From an uncultured Alphaproteobacteria bacterium (GTDB lineage: Bacteria > Pseudomonadota > Alphaproteobacteria > CAAHEQ01 > UBA3637): a stretch of 59,185 nucleotides of DNA. The stretch's first letter is position 1, and each line of letters opens with the position of its first letter. The notes beneath the pieces were generated by a model. The model had not been told where the DNA came from. It did not search any database and saw only the letters and a list, made by a program, of their open reading frames with translations. Of this stretch, positions 9,401-17,459 are shown in pieces. Location: the NCBI GenBank assembly GCA_944392145.1, contig CALXVS010000006.1, forward strand, positions 1-59,185, in the 5' to 3' direction. Both the position numbers and the translations under genes were made by a program.

Positions 9401-10618
9401 GGAAAGCTCTGCATAAAAAATCCTAAAGCAGTGAATGATTTACAAAGCTTGTTTACAAAAGAAAAGTGTACAAGCGGTATGATTGCGTATTTGGATCAAT
9501 TTAAGGATGGTGAACTTCCAAGATTGGCCAACGAGATCAAGGATAATCATTTCTATGTTAATGCCTTGAGAAATAAGTTTGATGCAGATGCCGCAAATTG
9601 GGTATGGAACAAGGAAACAGCCAATCAAAAGATTGATGAAATGATTGTGGAATATAAAATTATTGCCGAGAGCAACAAAATCATGTCATCACAAAATACG
9701 AATTTTGCAAAAGCGTTGGCTGATTGGTCTGAAAAATGCAACTATATTCGTATTTCATATCCGATGTGTAAGGAAAAAATAGGAGATGCAACTGAGCTAT
9801 TTGATATTCTTTATGAATTGAGAAGAAATGGCGGTCACCTAGCTGAAGCACAAAAATCCAAGTTCTTAACGGCTCTCTCTAAATACGGAACTGAGTTTAG
9901 AACGTTCTTTGAAAATCAGTCATCATATTTCAAAGATGTTTGCGCATTTTACATTGATGGATTCGCTGATGATGAAATAAACGCGATCTTTGCGCAGCTT
10001 CCACTTGGATCCTTTAGCAAAGAGAAATCTGAGTATACTAGCATTGTCGCAAAAGTTGCTGAGGATTATAAAAACTCTCTTGGCTATTCTAAACTCAAAA
10101 AATTGTGGAAGGATAAAACAAAAACTACATCGCCAGCAGAATGGTCAGAGAAGTATAAAATGCCAATATTTGCCTTAATTGATGACGACGATATGCAAAG
10201 AGCTCATCAAGCCTTTGATGTGTTAAACAAGCCGCATCCTGACAACGAATCAGTTAAAAAGGCAATGGAATTCTTAGAAAATGGAAATTTCTATGACCGC
10301 CTAAACGATGAAGATAAACGGGATACAGCCTTCAAGAATACAATAATAAACGAATATTCTGTGATACTTCAAGATGTGGATGCTGTTAAAAATTATTTAT
10401 ACGAAAAAGTTGGAACAGAGCCATATTTGTGGCTTGGTATTCCGGAAGTGAAAAAGAAAATTCAACAGCTTGCAGAGGCTCAATATAACAAAAACGGTTA
10501 TGAAAAAGCCCTTGCAAAAATTGATAAGATGGATACTGAAGACGTAAAATCCTATATCAAGAAATTAATTAAAGATGATATGATTTTGGGTATTCAAATT
10601 ATTAAGAATAGTCATTAA
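6425..10618 (+). CDS. brxC: BrxC-like P-loop ATPase of BREX
   Basis: A 1397-residue ATPase with Walker A GAYGTGKS at about residues 63-70 and a Walker B-like strand IVFIWDEFTEYF near 245-256, matching the large BrxC/PglY ATPases (usually 1100-1400 residues) that are core to BREX. The remainder is long, helical and poorly conserved, as in the family. GGAG lies 7 bases before the ATG, and the gene follows brxP by 11 bases. In BREX the protein is needed for both modification and phage exclusion; its exact activity is not settled. Confidence 0.88.
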   Translation: MLQKYREYFNIDPDFFAQVNEAVIETQPNIWQKYYPHATFVKLIKDTVSVLSRQQKLSIWVEGAYGTGKSYAVLTLKKLLDANEKDTKAYFEKYNLDNDLLNKFQGEKNSGKILTVHRYGSASIRGDNDLVLAIQESIEKALNSEGIENQGPNTLKNAIIKWLSDTDNKHFFNALITGSYSKLFGGDTVDIIINKLQTYTDDALQTLMDQIFKVAKERQINAFTLTTTDLCNWIKEIIKANGLKAIVFIWDEFTEYFNNNLRGLTGFQEIAEISATDPFYLMIVTHKSAALFSDADKDKRKILDRFISPTCMIQLPENIAFQLMGAAMEKNQDPSVLADWNATVTDLYDRTRDSRKIIKDIVKISDDELMKILPIHPYTALLLKHISSGFDSNQRSMFDFIKNDRGEEIKGFQWFIDNYGPLDANPLLTVDMLWDFFYEKGRASLSTDIRTILDCYARAETKQLSSDEKRVLKAVLLLQAISQKVGGSVEFFVPNDKNINNAFEGTDIEREAARIAAKLERDKIIYKKSLGGGEFQYSALTGGVDTGKIEEIKEQLKDRPTATLIQEGSLSSTLNLPKSLALRYSISYASISDFDTVIKRLRAEEDKYLNKLCAVVTLAKDDNEAATLNKKIKDAVSDGSYKMIFIDATTTPMGRDAIEQYCENKANAQYQNGKDNNQARTYDTYALQVLTSWRDRIAKGEFLVFSQDLPDGKRFASADGLYSYLQDVNLHKFPYCLEQYTVTDSMYQLSSLKMGAECGAKQDTMGIFKSANPTTKLEEALKGAWKVNDYWKTAPNLMPISKIKIAVEEKIVHSFKEEGRVSVTDIYSMLKQEPYGFLPCNLTAFVLGFVLKEYVDGSYTWSDGLTNDAFNIAKLKEVIDEVIKLDVTPNNRFKDKYIVTMTAEEKAFNEATASAFSIPASFCTSIEQTRERIRGKMKELSFPVWVLQYILDNEPLTTDKQVISTLIENYSYIANNNNAHVNKTDSDIALEIGKLCIKNPKAVNDLQSLFTKEKCTSGMIAYLDQFKDGELPRLANEIKDNHFYVNALRNKFDADAANWVWNKETANQKIDEMIVEYKIIAESNKIMSSQNTNFAKALADWSEKCNYIRISYPMCKEKIGDATELFDILYELRRNGGHLAEAQKSKFLTALSKYGTEFRTFFENQSSYFKDVCAFYIDGFADDEINAIFAQLPLGSFSKEKSEYTSIVAKVAEDYKNSLGYSKLKKLWKDKTKTTSPAEWSEKYKMPIFALIDDDDMQRAHQAFDVLNKPHPDNESVKKAMEFLENGNFYDRLNDEDKRDTAFKNTIINEYSVILQDVDAVKNYLYEKVGTEPYLWLGIPEVKKKIQQLAEAQYNKNGYEKALAKIDKMDTEDVKSYIKKLIKDDMILGIQIIKNSH

Positions 10619-10631
10619 AAGGAGAGAAACT

Positions 10632-12917
10632 GTGAAACTGGATCTTGCTTTTACAAAAATTGATAAATATTTACAATCAAAAAAGTCCCAACCAATAATT
10701 GTGGACATACAGAATGGTATTGATTTTGAGAAATTAAAAGAACGGTTTCCCAGTTCGTTTTATTCCTATAAAAATGCAGGAAGTTACTGCAAAAAAGACT
10801 CTTATTGTCGCTTGGATAATTTAAAAAATGACCTGGCAAAATCAGAAGATGATTTATTCATAACGGGTCTTTCAACTTTTCTAAGATTGCAAGGAAAGGA
10901 AGAATTGCGGTCACAGCTTCGTGTTCTTCTTGATTTGTCTACTGAGAGCCATGTAGTGATAATAACATATCAGTGTTCTAAGTATCTTGATTTTCATGAT
11001 AAGCGTCTTTACGATGCTAATCGGATAATAATTGTTGAAGGCGAACCTGATTATATTCCCGCATTAACTCTTGTATCGCCTAAAATTTCGCTCGATAAAG
11101 TGTATTCGTACACTGGAATTAATAGTCTTGATCAAGCCGTAGAATTTAATCCAAGCGACAAAGTATTCCTTTCCACCAAGCATACTGAGTCAGATTTTCC
11201 AAAATCACTCCTGCAAATTTCAACCGTTTCAAGCGCATATGATATAATTAAAACGTACGAAGATAGCATATCTCTTGTTAATGATGATTTCGGAACAGTT
11301 GATGAGTGGTCTGAATTATTAAAACGCCTTCAAGAAGCTGATGGATGGGAAACGCTTATTTCAAATGAATTTGGGGGTATTCAAAATTTACCATTTAGAA
11401 TAGATGCTTATGCAGGTTTTGATGAGTTTAAGAAGTGGTTATATGTTCTTATGCTGAAATTATACAGCTCAGAAATCGTAACAGGATACCTTTCCAAAAT
11501 ACTACAAAGGGTTTCGTCGTACAAAGATTTTGTTTCTGCGCTCTTTCAAACCATCTTAAATTTTGATCATACAGACTCAGAATTTAGTAGTTTGTACCTA
11601 GAGAGAAAATGTATATTGAAAAATTTTGCTAAAGAAACAGAAGAAATATGCGAATACTGTAAATTGGTATCAGCTAAAGGGAAAAGCGGCCTTTTCTATT
11701 TGACTGACAATACCAACCTTGAAAAACAAACTGTAATCGGATTATTGGGGCGATATGCTTCTGAACTTAACGCAAATGATATTAATTCAATCCTGAAAGT
11801 AGTTTATCCGGATTTATACTCATATATGGGAGAATATAATTTTGAACACCCGCTTTTGAAGGGATATTTCCAAGCATATAAGTATCAAAAGCTTTTCAAC
11901 CACATTTCTTCGGATTTTGCAAAAGTAGTTGAAGAACAAGCTATCAAACGTGAGTATAACTCTATTTTGCGTCCACGAGTTTCATATCTCGAAAAAATTG
12001 ATACGAAAAATACCATTGTTTATTTCGTGGATGCACTGGGAGTTGAGTATTTGAGCTTTATCATTGCACAGTGTAATAGTAATAATTTGTTTGCGAACGT
12101 GACAGTTTGTCGTTCTGAATTACCTTCTATAACCTGTATGAATAAGGAGTTTGTTGATGTATTTAGTTCAGCAGGCTGTAAAATCATTGATATAAAAGAC
12201 CTTGATGAATTAAAACACCACGGAACGAATGATTTTGATTATCAGATTACGAAAGAACCAATACACTTAATTGAAGAATTAAGCATCATTGCTAATGTTC
12301 TAGAAAAAATCCGTACAAATATCGCTAGTGGAAAATGTGAAAAGGCAATTATAATCTCTGATCACGGAGCTAGTAGATTAGCTGTTATTAACGAGACAGA
12401 AAATAAATATGAGATGTCCGAAAAAGGTGAACATTCAGGTAGATGTTGCCCTGTTTCAGATATTGATGAAAAACCTGAGTTTGCAACAGAGGAGAATGGC
12501 TACTGGGTATTGGCTAATTATGACCGGTTTAAGGGTGGAAGAAAGGCCAATGTGGAAGTGCATGGTGGTGCGGCATTGGAAGAAGTTTGCGTGCCTATAA
12601 TTGAAATCTCACCGAAAAATGAAAAGATTGATGTTCGTATACTGGATTCTTACAAGAATATAACGGTAAGCTTTAGAAAATCTGCTCTTATTAAATTCTT
12701 CATAAACAAGAAGCTGAACAATCTAAAAATTAAAATTGAAGGTAAGTATTATGATGCTCAGCCAACTGCAGAGGAGTTTGTGTATCAGGTAAATATGCCG
12801 GATATCAGGAAGGCAAAGCATTATATATTTGACGTTTATGCATCGGAAAATCTGATTGCATCCGGTTTGCAATTTAATGTCAAAAGTGAAGTAATAGTTG
12901 AAAAAGATCTATTTTAG
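10632..12917 (+). CDS. pglZ: PglZ-domain protein of BREX
   Basis: A 761-residue PglZ protein. The C-terminal alkaline-phosphatase-like domain starts near residue 464 (IVYFVDALGVEYLSFI) and includes IIISDHGASRLAV around 570-583, the metal-binding motifs of the superfamily. A later H-G-G cluster (VHGGAALEEVCVP) fits the same fold. The start is GTG at 10632 with GGAGAG at 10621-10626. PglZ is the hallmark gene of all BREX types and is thought to be a phosphodiesterase-like or regulatory enzyme. It lies in the expected order brxP-brxC-pglZ-brxL. Confidence 0.92.
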   Translation: MKLDLAFTKIDKYLQSKKSQPIIVDIQNGIDFEKLKERFPSSFYSYKNAGSYCKKDSYCRLDNLKNDLAKSEDDLFITGLSTFLRLQGKEELRSQLRVLLDLSTESHVVIITYQCSKYLDFHDKRLYDANRIIIVEGEPDYIPALTLVSPKISLDKVYSYTGINSLDQAVEFNPSDKVFLSTKHTESDFPKSLLQISTVSSAYDIIKTYEDSISLVNDDFGTVDEWSELLKRLQEADGWETLISNEFGGIQNLPFRIDAYAGFDEFKKWLYVLMLKLYSSEIVTGYLSKILQRVSSYKDFVSALFQTILNFDHTDSEFSSLYLERKCILKNFAKETEEICEYCKLVSAKGKSGLFYLTDNTNLEKQTVIGLLGRYASELNANDINSILKVVYPDLYSYMGEYNFEHPLLKGYFQAYKYQKLFNHISSDFAKVVEEQAIKREYNSILRPRVSYLEKIDTKNTIVYFVDALGVEYLSFIIAQCNSNNLFANVTVCRSELPSITCMNKEFVDVFSSAGCKIIDIKDLDELKHHGTNDFDYQITKEPIHLIEELSIIANVLEKIRTNIASGKCEKAIIISDHGASRLAVINETENKYEMSEKGEHSGRCCPVSDIDEKPEFATEENGYWVLANYDRFKGGRKANVEVHGGAALEEVCVPIIEISPKNEKIDVRILDSYKNITVSFRKSALIKFFINKKLNNLKIKIEGKYYDAQPTAEEFVYQVNMPDIRKAKHYIFDVYASENLIASGLQFNVKSEVIVEKDLF

Positions 12918-12929
12918 AAAGGAATGTCC

Positions 12930-14375
12930 ATGTCAATAGATGAAAAATTGAAAGAATATTTTGATGAAATGGTTGTTTTTAAGGATCTTAAAAAGAGCAA
13001 TTTTTTTAGTGCCTTGAGTTTGCCTTCCTTCTTGCGCGACTGGCTGTTAAAGAAATTCGAAGATTCTCAAGGTGAATTTAATGTTGAGGATATCTCTGCC
13101 TTTATAAAGACCTACATCCCATCAAAGAACGAATGGACAAGCATAAAAAATAGGATTGTTTATGAAAATGAGCATGTCAAATTTTTAACTAAAATATCAA
13201 TTGATATTAGTATTAAAACCCAAGAAATAAGCTTTTCTCTTCCTGATTTTGGTTTAACAACAAGGGAAACCATCATTGAACCAAATGTATGGGAGAACTG
13301 TAAGAATGAGCTTGTTAACGGGAAAGATACGTGGGGTGTTGTTGAGCTTGGTTATAAGTTTCCAGATGAGGAGAAAAAAATTCCTGGTAAAATTAAACTA
13401 ATTAGTTTTACAAATTTCTGTCCTTATACGGTAGATTTGGAGTATTTCAAGGATGTCCGCAAAGAATTTACTGTTCAAGAATGGCTGGATGTGATATTGG
13501 GTGCAATCGATTACAATGCCAGCGGATACGAAAATGAGGATCAAAAACGGTCAATGATCACTCGATTGTTGCCATTCGTAGAAAAAAGGATTAATTTGAT
13601 AGAACTGGCTCCAAAAGGAACCGGAAAATCATATTTGTTCGGTGGAGTCAGCAGATTTGGTTACCTTGCGTCAGGCGTTATGTCTCGTGCTAAGTTGTTT
13701 TTTGATCTAAGTCGCAGAACAAAAGGACTTGTTTACAACTATGATTATGTCGCTTTTGATGAAATTCAAAAGCTTGCATTCGTGAATTCCGATGAGATTA
13801 GTTCAACTTTGAAAGGCTACATGGAACAAGGAACAATCTCTTTTGGAGGCCATGAGGGATCTGCGGATGCCGGAATTATACTTTTGGGCAATATCATGCA
13901 AGAAAATATGGATGAATACAAAAATATGTTTGTCAATCTTCCTACTGTTTTCAAGGAAAGTGCTTTACTAGATCGTTTCCATGGTTTCATTCGTGGATGG
14001 GATATCCCGCGTATGCATGATGATCTTAAAATCTCCGGGTGGGCATTGAATTCTGAATATTTCTGTACAATGCTACACTTGCTTAGAGAAGATGCAAGTT
14101 ATCGTGCAATAGTCGACCAAATTCTTGAAGTGCCTGAGCGAGCAGATACCCGTGACACAGAAGCGATAAAGAGAATAGCGACTGGATACCTCAAGTTGCT
14201 TTTCCCACACGTTCGCTCGCCAAAGGATATCAATGCTCTTGAATTTACTAAGTATTGTTTACGTCCTGCTACGAAGATGCGTCAGATAATTAAAATGCAA
14301 TTGGGTATTTTGGATACAGAGTATAAAGGAAAAGATGTACCGACATTGACTGTTAGGAGTGAATATGGCAACTAA
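12930..14375 (+). CDS. brxL: BrxL-like AAA+ ATPase, short form
   Basis: This 481-residue protein has the BrxL ATPase core: ELAPKGTGKSYLFGGVSRFG around residues 229-248, then VAFDEIQKL as Walker B and ILLGNI as a sensor strand. I prefer the ATG at 12930 because AAAGGA (12918-12923) is then 6 bases away; the ATG at 12924 would sit directly on it. Classical BrxL proteins run to about 680 residues and carry a C-terminal Lon-like domain. Here the protein ends shortly after the AAA+ part and I see no Ser-Lys protease dyad. BrxL proteins are thought to act as DNA-binding rings in exclusion. Confidence 0.87.
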   Translation: MSIDEKLKEYFDEMVVFKDLKKSNFFSALSLPSFLRDWLLKKFEDSQGEFNVEDISAFIKTYIPSKNEWTSIKNRIVYENEHVKFLTKISIDISIKTQEISFSLPDFGLTTRETIIEPNVWENCKNELVNGKDTWGVVELGYKFPDEEKKIPGKIKLISFTNFCPYTVDLEYFKDVRKEFTVQEWLDVILGAIDYNASGYENEDQKRSMITRLLPFVEKRINLIELAPKGTGKSYLFGGVSRFGYLASGVMSRAKLFFDLSRRTKGLVYNYDYVAFDEIQKLAFVNSDEISSTLKGYMEQGTISFGGHEGSADAGIILLGNIMQENMDEYKNMFVNLPTVFKESALLDRFHGFIRGWDIPRMHDDLKISGWALNSEYFCTMLHLLREDASYRAIVDQILEVPERADTRDTEAIKRIATGYLKLLFPHVRSPKDINALEFTKYCLRPATKMRQIIKMQLGILDTEYKGKDVPTLTVRSEYGN

Positions 14376-14568
14376 CTGTGTGGCCTGTGGAAAAGAAAAC
14401 CTTGATAAGGATACAATCGGCATTAATAAAAAATTACTTGGTTTAGATATTGCAAATTTTTATTGCTTAGATTGCCTTGCGGAGTATCTTGATTGTACCG
14501 TTCAGGAACTTTTGGATAAAATCGAGGAATTTAAAGAGGAAGGTTGTAAACTGTTTGAGGGAAAGTAA
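14365..14568 (+). CDS. 4-cysteine zinc-ribbon-like mini-protein in BREX operon
   Basis: A 67-residue protein with CVAC (residues 5-8) and CLDC (34-37), the spacing of a small zinc ribbon, plus two further cysteines. AGGAG at 14355-14359 precedes the ATG at 14365, which overlaps the end of brxL by 11 bases, so the two are translationally coupled. I do not recognise the family. Its position between brxL and the cysteine desulfurase suggests a partner in sulfur handling or DNA binding. Confidence 0.75.
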   Translation: MATNCVACGKENLDKDTIGINKKLLGLDIANFYCLDCLAEYLDCTVQELLDKIEEFKEEGCKLFEGK

Positions 14569-14569
14569 A

Positions 14570-15718
14570 ATGGTAAATAAAAAATTTATATATGCAGACC
14601 ATGCTGCTACTTCAGCCTTGGATCCTGAAGCTTTTGAAGCTATGAAGGAGTTCCTGGTGGACAATTTTGCAAATCCATCCCAACCATATTCATTTGCAAG
14701 AAATGCAAAAAAAGCAATTCAAAATGCTAGAAAAACAATAGCAGAATGCATTAATGCTGATGAAGACGAAATATTTTTTACTTCATGTGGGACAGAAAGT
14801 AACAATTGGGTCATTAAAAGCATATTATACCAAAATCAAAAAAAGGGAATTATAACCTCGAACATCGAGCATCATGCAATTTTAGAAACTTGTAAAAGGA
14901 TTGAAAAATTTAAAGATTATTACTCAACTTATATTCAAGTAAATTCCAATGGACTTGTGAATCCTGAGGCACTAAAGAAACAATTCAACATATATAATGA
15001 CGTTTATCTTACATCAATAATGTACGCAAACAATGAATACGGTGCGATTCAGCCAATCAAGGAATTAGCCTCTATTAGTCATCAAAATGGATCATTATTC
15101 CACACTGATGCTGTACAGGCTGTTGGACATGTTGCACTTGATGTTAAAGATTTGAATGTGGATATGCTTTCTTCGTCTGCGCATAAATTTAATGGGCCAA
15201 AAGGAATTGGTTTTCTCTATGTCAAAAAAGGCCTAGATATTCCTTCATTAATTAATGGAGGATCTCAAGAAAAAGGTAAACGCGCTGGGACGGAAAATGT
15301 TGCTTCAATAGTTGGTATGTCAACAGCTCTCAAGAATAACTGCAATAAATTAAAAGAAAATGCTCAACACATCATAGAGCTTGAAGAAGTTTTCCTCAGA
15401 AAATTAAAAGAAAGCAATCTTGACTTTATATGCAATACAAATGTTAACCATATTCCTGGAAATATAAGCCTTTCATTCAAAGGAATATCAGGAGAAACGT
15501 TAATGCATAGGTTGGATCTTAAAGGAATTATGGTATCCACAGGATCTGCCTGTGACAGTGTAAAAAATCAAACATCTCACGTAATAAAGGCTCTTGGAGT
15601 TCCAGAAGACTATGCCTACGGTACAATCCGTATATCTTTAGGAAAGGAAAATACGGAAGACGAAATTGAAGAAATTTTTATTGCGATCTATGAAATTGTT
15701 AAATCTCTTACTGCTTAG
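14570..15718 (+). CDS. cysteine desulfurase (NifS/IscS/DndA family)
   Basis: A PLP enzyme that takes sulfur from cysteine and holds it as a persulfide. The 382 residues fit the family. Motifs are YADHAATSAL at the N-terminus, SNIEHHAILE, HTDAVQAVGH, the PLP lysine in SAHKFNGPKG (about residue 204), and the active-site cysteine in STGSACDS (about 325). The ATG at 14570 begins one base after the preceding stop, with GAGGGAAAG upstream. Being last in the BREX operon, it probably feeds sulfur to BrxP as DndA does to DndC. A separate housekeeping IscS is expected elsewhere; this copy looks dedicated. Confidence 0.9.
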   Translation: MVNKKFIYADHAATSALDPEAFEAMKEFLVDNFANPSQPYSFARNAKKAIQNARKTIAECINADEDEIFFTSCGTESNNWVIKSILYQNQKKGIITSNIEHHAILETCKRIEKFKDYYSTYIQVNSNGLVNPEALKKQFNIYNDVYLTSIMYANNEYGAIQPIKELASISHQNGSLFHTDAVQAVGHVALDVKDLNVDMLSSSAHKFNGPKGIGFLYVKKGLDIPSLINGGSQEKGKRAGTENVASIVGMSTALKNNCNKLKENAQHIIELEEVFLRKLKESNLDFICNTNVNHIPGNISLSFKGISGETLMHRLDLKGIMVSTGSACDSVKNQTSHVIKALGVPEDYAYGTIRISLGKENTEDEIEEIFIAIYEIVKSLTA

Positions 15719-15929
15719 ACAATAAATTTGATATATCCTTGCCGCCGGAAATGATCCGAACAGCCTCAATTGTGAACATTTTATCGCCTTGGCAAAAGGT
15801 CATTACCATTTTCATTCCGTCTTGTTTTATATCGACGAGATATGCTAAATTATAAAGCCGTTGTAATTCCCCGTTGAGTTCCTTTACACGCCTTTCAATA
15901 TCTTCGTATTTTTCCTTACTAATCCACAT
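15708..15929 (-). CDS. small hypothetical protein, coiled-coil N-terminus
   Basis: Seventy-three residues beginning MWISKEKYEDIERRVKELNG, a short heptad-like helix, then a small basic and beta-rich part. It lies 5 bases after the WYL regulator and is likely co-transcribed with it. Its end overlaps the tail of the convergent cysteine desulfurase by 11 bases. The family is not recognised. It may be a minor partner of the WYL protein. Confidence 0.55.
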   Translation of the reverse strand: MWISKEKYEDIERRVKELNGELQRLYNLAYLVDIKQDGMKMVMTFCQGDKMFTIEAVRIISGGKDISNLLSKQ

Positions 15930-15934
15930 TAAAG

Positions 15935-16870
15935 TTACTTTCTTTTATCAAAATCTTCCGGTTTTATAACCTTTACATGCTTACCCCATGTGTAAAGGTG
16001 CCAATCCATTTCAAGTGCGCCGCCGGCCCGGAATTTAACTGTTAAGGTGCCGTCCGGATTGCGGATTGCTTCTTGCTTCGGATGAAATGTATATTGAGCC
16101 GCAGAATCAGCAACTTCAGCATCAAACAGCCACTCAACATCAAATGGCTTTTCTTGGTAAACACCAAAGGCTTGTTCGCTGAACTCCTTAAGAGAGAAAT
16201 GAGGATCACGCTTAAAGTACGTATTCAATACCTCAATTTCTTTTATTTTATTTAAATTAAAATGACATATCTTGCGCTTTGTTGGATCCCAGGCAATTAA
16301 ATAGTGCTTATTTCCATACAAAAAGCCATAAGGGAACAGCTCGCGCCAGTCCTTGTTGTGCGCAGAATCGTATTTTATTTTAATGCGGTTGCACGCAATA
16401 ATTGCGTACCGGAGCTGTTTTAAGTGTTCTGTATTGATGATAATCTTTGGTCCGGGTCGGAAAGCATATCCCTCAGCTTCCAATAGTGCTTCGGCATCCG
16501 GTTCTATCCTATTTGTGGCATCTTTACCGATGATGGCTTTTATTTTATGTAAAACTGTATCAACGTAATGCGCATCTATCATGCTTTTTGATGATAAAAG
16601 TTTGGATGCATTTTGTAGGGCATGGATCTCTTCCATAGAAAAATTGACCATTTCGCGGCCGGTCCCCTTAGGTAAATACCAACGTTTTGTATTATAACGA
16701 CCGTTAATTTCTTTTAATTGATGGTATTTATCGGCGATAGAATCTTTCATACGAACCGCTGTCCGGAGAGAGACATCATACTTTTCCATGATGTCTTTAA
16801 GAGAAACGCCGTCATCTGTGTCCTGCATCCACAAAATCAGGTCATTGAGCGTCTGCGTTTTTTTATACAT
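15935..16870 (-). CDS. WYL-domain transcriptional regulator
   Basis: A 311-residue regulator: an N-terminal helix-turn-helix (residues about 1-65, with GVSLKDIMEKYDVSLRTAVR) and a WYL-type sensor domain from about 140 (RIKIKYDSAHNKDWRELFPYG...NKHYLIAWD) with a C-terminal extension. WYL proteins such as BrxR and CapW control defence islands, often sensing nucleic acid or nucleotides. GGAG precedes the ATG. It faces the BREX operon tail-to-tail and has its own consensus promoter. It is therefore a candidate regulator of the BREX locus or of the small gene at 17029. Confidence 0.85.
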   Translation of the reverse strand: MYKKTQTLNDLILWMQDTDDGVSLKDIMEKYDVSLRTAVRMKDSIADKYHQLKEINGRYNTKRWYLPKGTGREMVNFSMEEIHALQNASKLLSSKSMIDAHYVDTVLHKIKAIIGKDATNRIEPDAEALLEAEGYAFRPGPKIIINTEHLKQLRYAIIACNRIKIKYDSAHNKDWRELFPYGFLYGNKHYLIAWDPTKRKICHFNLNKIKEIEVLNTYFKRDPHFSLKEFSEQAFGVYQEKPFDVEWLFDAEVADSAAQYTFHPKQEAIRNPDGTLTVKFRAGGALEMDWHLYTWGKHVKVIKPEDFDKRK

Positions 16871-16902
16871 GTTCCGGCTCCATTTTTACTAATAGCTGGA
16901 TG

Positions 16903-16932
16903 ATTATACATTAAATCAATTTCGAATGTCAA
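16903..16932 (-). promoter_or_regulatory. consensus promoter of the WYL regulator
   Basis: On the minus strand TTGACA (16932-16927) and TATAAT (16908-16903) are separated by 18 bases, a perfect pair of consensus boxes. A TGTCAA motif overlaps the -35 box and recurs 10 bases upstream as part of the inverted repeat at 16943, so the site may be self-repressed. Confidence 0.8.
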
Positions 16933-16942
16933 TTAAATAGAT

Positions 16943-17301
16943 GTCAAAAAATGGCACAAACCAGTAAAAAAAATTTAAGTTTTGGCTTATTTTCTGCTAA
17001 AATGTTCCCGACAAAGGAGAACATTATTATGGGATTTTTCAGTGAATTGTTTTTTGGAATTATGAATCAATCAAACGAACAACTAAGAAGGCGCAGTCCG
17101 TTTAATCAAGAACCCACCGCAGAAGATTATATCCGATCCGGAGAGATCGAGCGCGATAATTACGATTACGGCCAACGCAATTCCATAAATGAACATGGAA
17201 ATCTGAGTTGGGAGCGTGAAGATGAAGAGCGTGATTGGTAGAAAAAATCCAAACTCTGACAATTTTTGACATAGCACAGCCTCATTGTGCCATTTTTTGA
17301 C
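16943..17301. repeat. 17-bp perfect inverted repeat flanking a small gene
   Basis: GTCAAAAAATGGCACAA at 16943-16959 recurs as its exact reverse complement at 17285-17301, enclosing the 70-residue gene at 17029-17241. A related partial copy, TTTTTGACATAGCACA, sits just inside the right arm (17264-17279). The arms may be operators for the WYL regulator next door, or the ends of a miniature mobile unit of about 360 bp. Confidence 0.75.
17029..17241 (+). CDS. small acidic hypothetical protein
   Basis: Seventy residues starting MGFFSELFFGIMNQSNEQL and ending in a highly charged acidic tail. AAGGAG at 17014-17019 lies 9 bases before the ATG at 17029; the open frame back to 16951 runs through the inverted repeat and has no ribosome site. 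The gene is divergent from the WYL regulator and enclosed by the 17-bp inverted repeats. No family is recognised. Confidence 0.6.
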   Translation: MGFFSELFFGIMNQSNEQLRRRSPFNQEPTAEDYIRSGEIERDNYDYGQRNSINEHGNLSWEREDEERDW

Positions 17302-17424
17302 TTCTGTTTGCGGTGGTGCGGTTGTAATCCTTTTTTATTTGTATAATTCTAATTCCGGTGGGGATGTCTGCCAGTAAAATGTAGATGTCCAGCGCATGAG
17401 TTGTCGAAAAAATTTATAAACCTC

Positions 17425-17453
17425 TTGCGTTTGTTATTAACATCGGGTATAGT
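17425..17453 (+). promoter_or_regulatory. promoter of structured RNA copy 1
   Basis: TTGCGT (17425-17430) and TATAGT (17448-17453) are 17 bases apart. The predicted start, about 17460, falls at the first base of the first hairpin of the RNA. Confidence 0.75.
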
Positions 17454-17459
17454 ATATCC

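Noticed and set aside
9440-9628. Reverse frames inside brxC, brxP and pglZ
   Set aside because: They are shadows of long, well-supported genes on the other strand and have no ribosome sites.
16951-17028. Longer start for the small gene at 17029
   Set aside because: The upstream part crosses the inverted repeat and lacks a ribosome site; AAGGAG fits the ATG at 17029.
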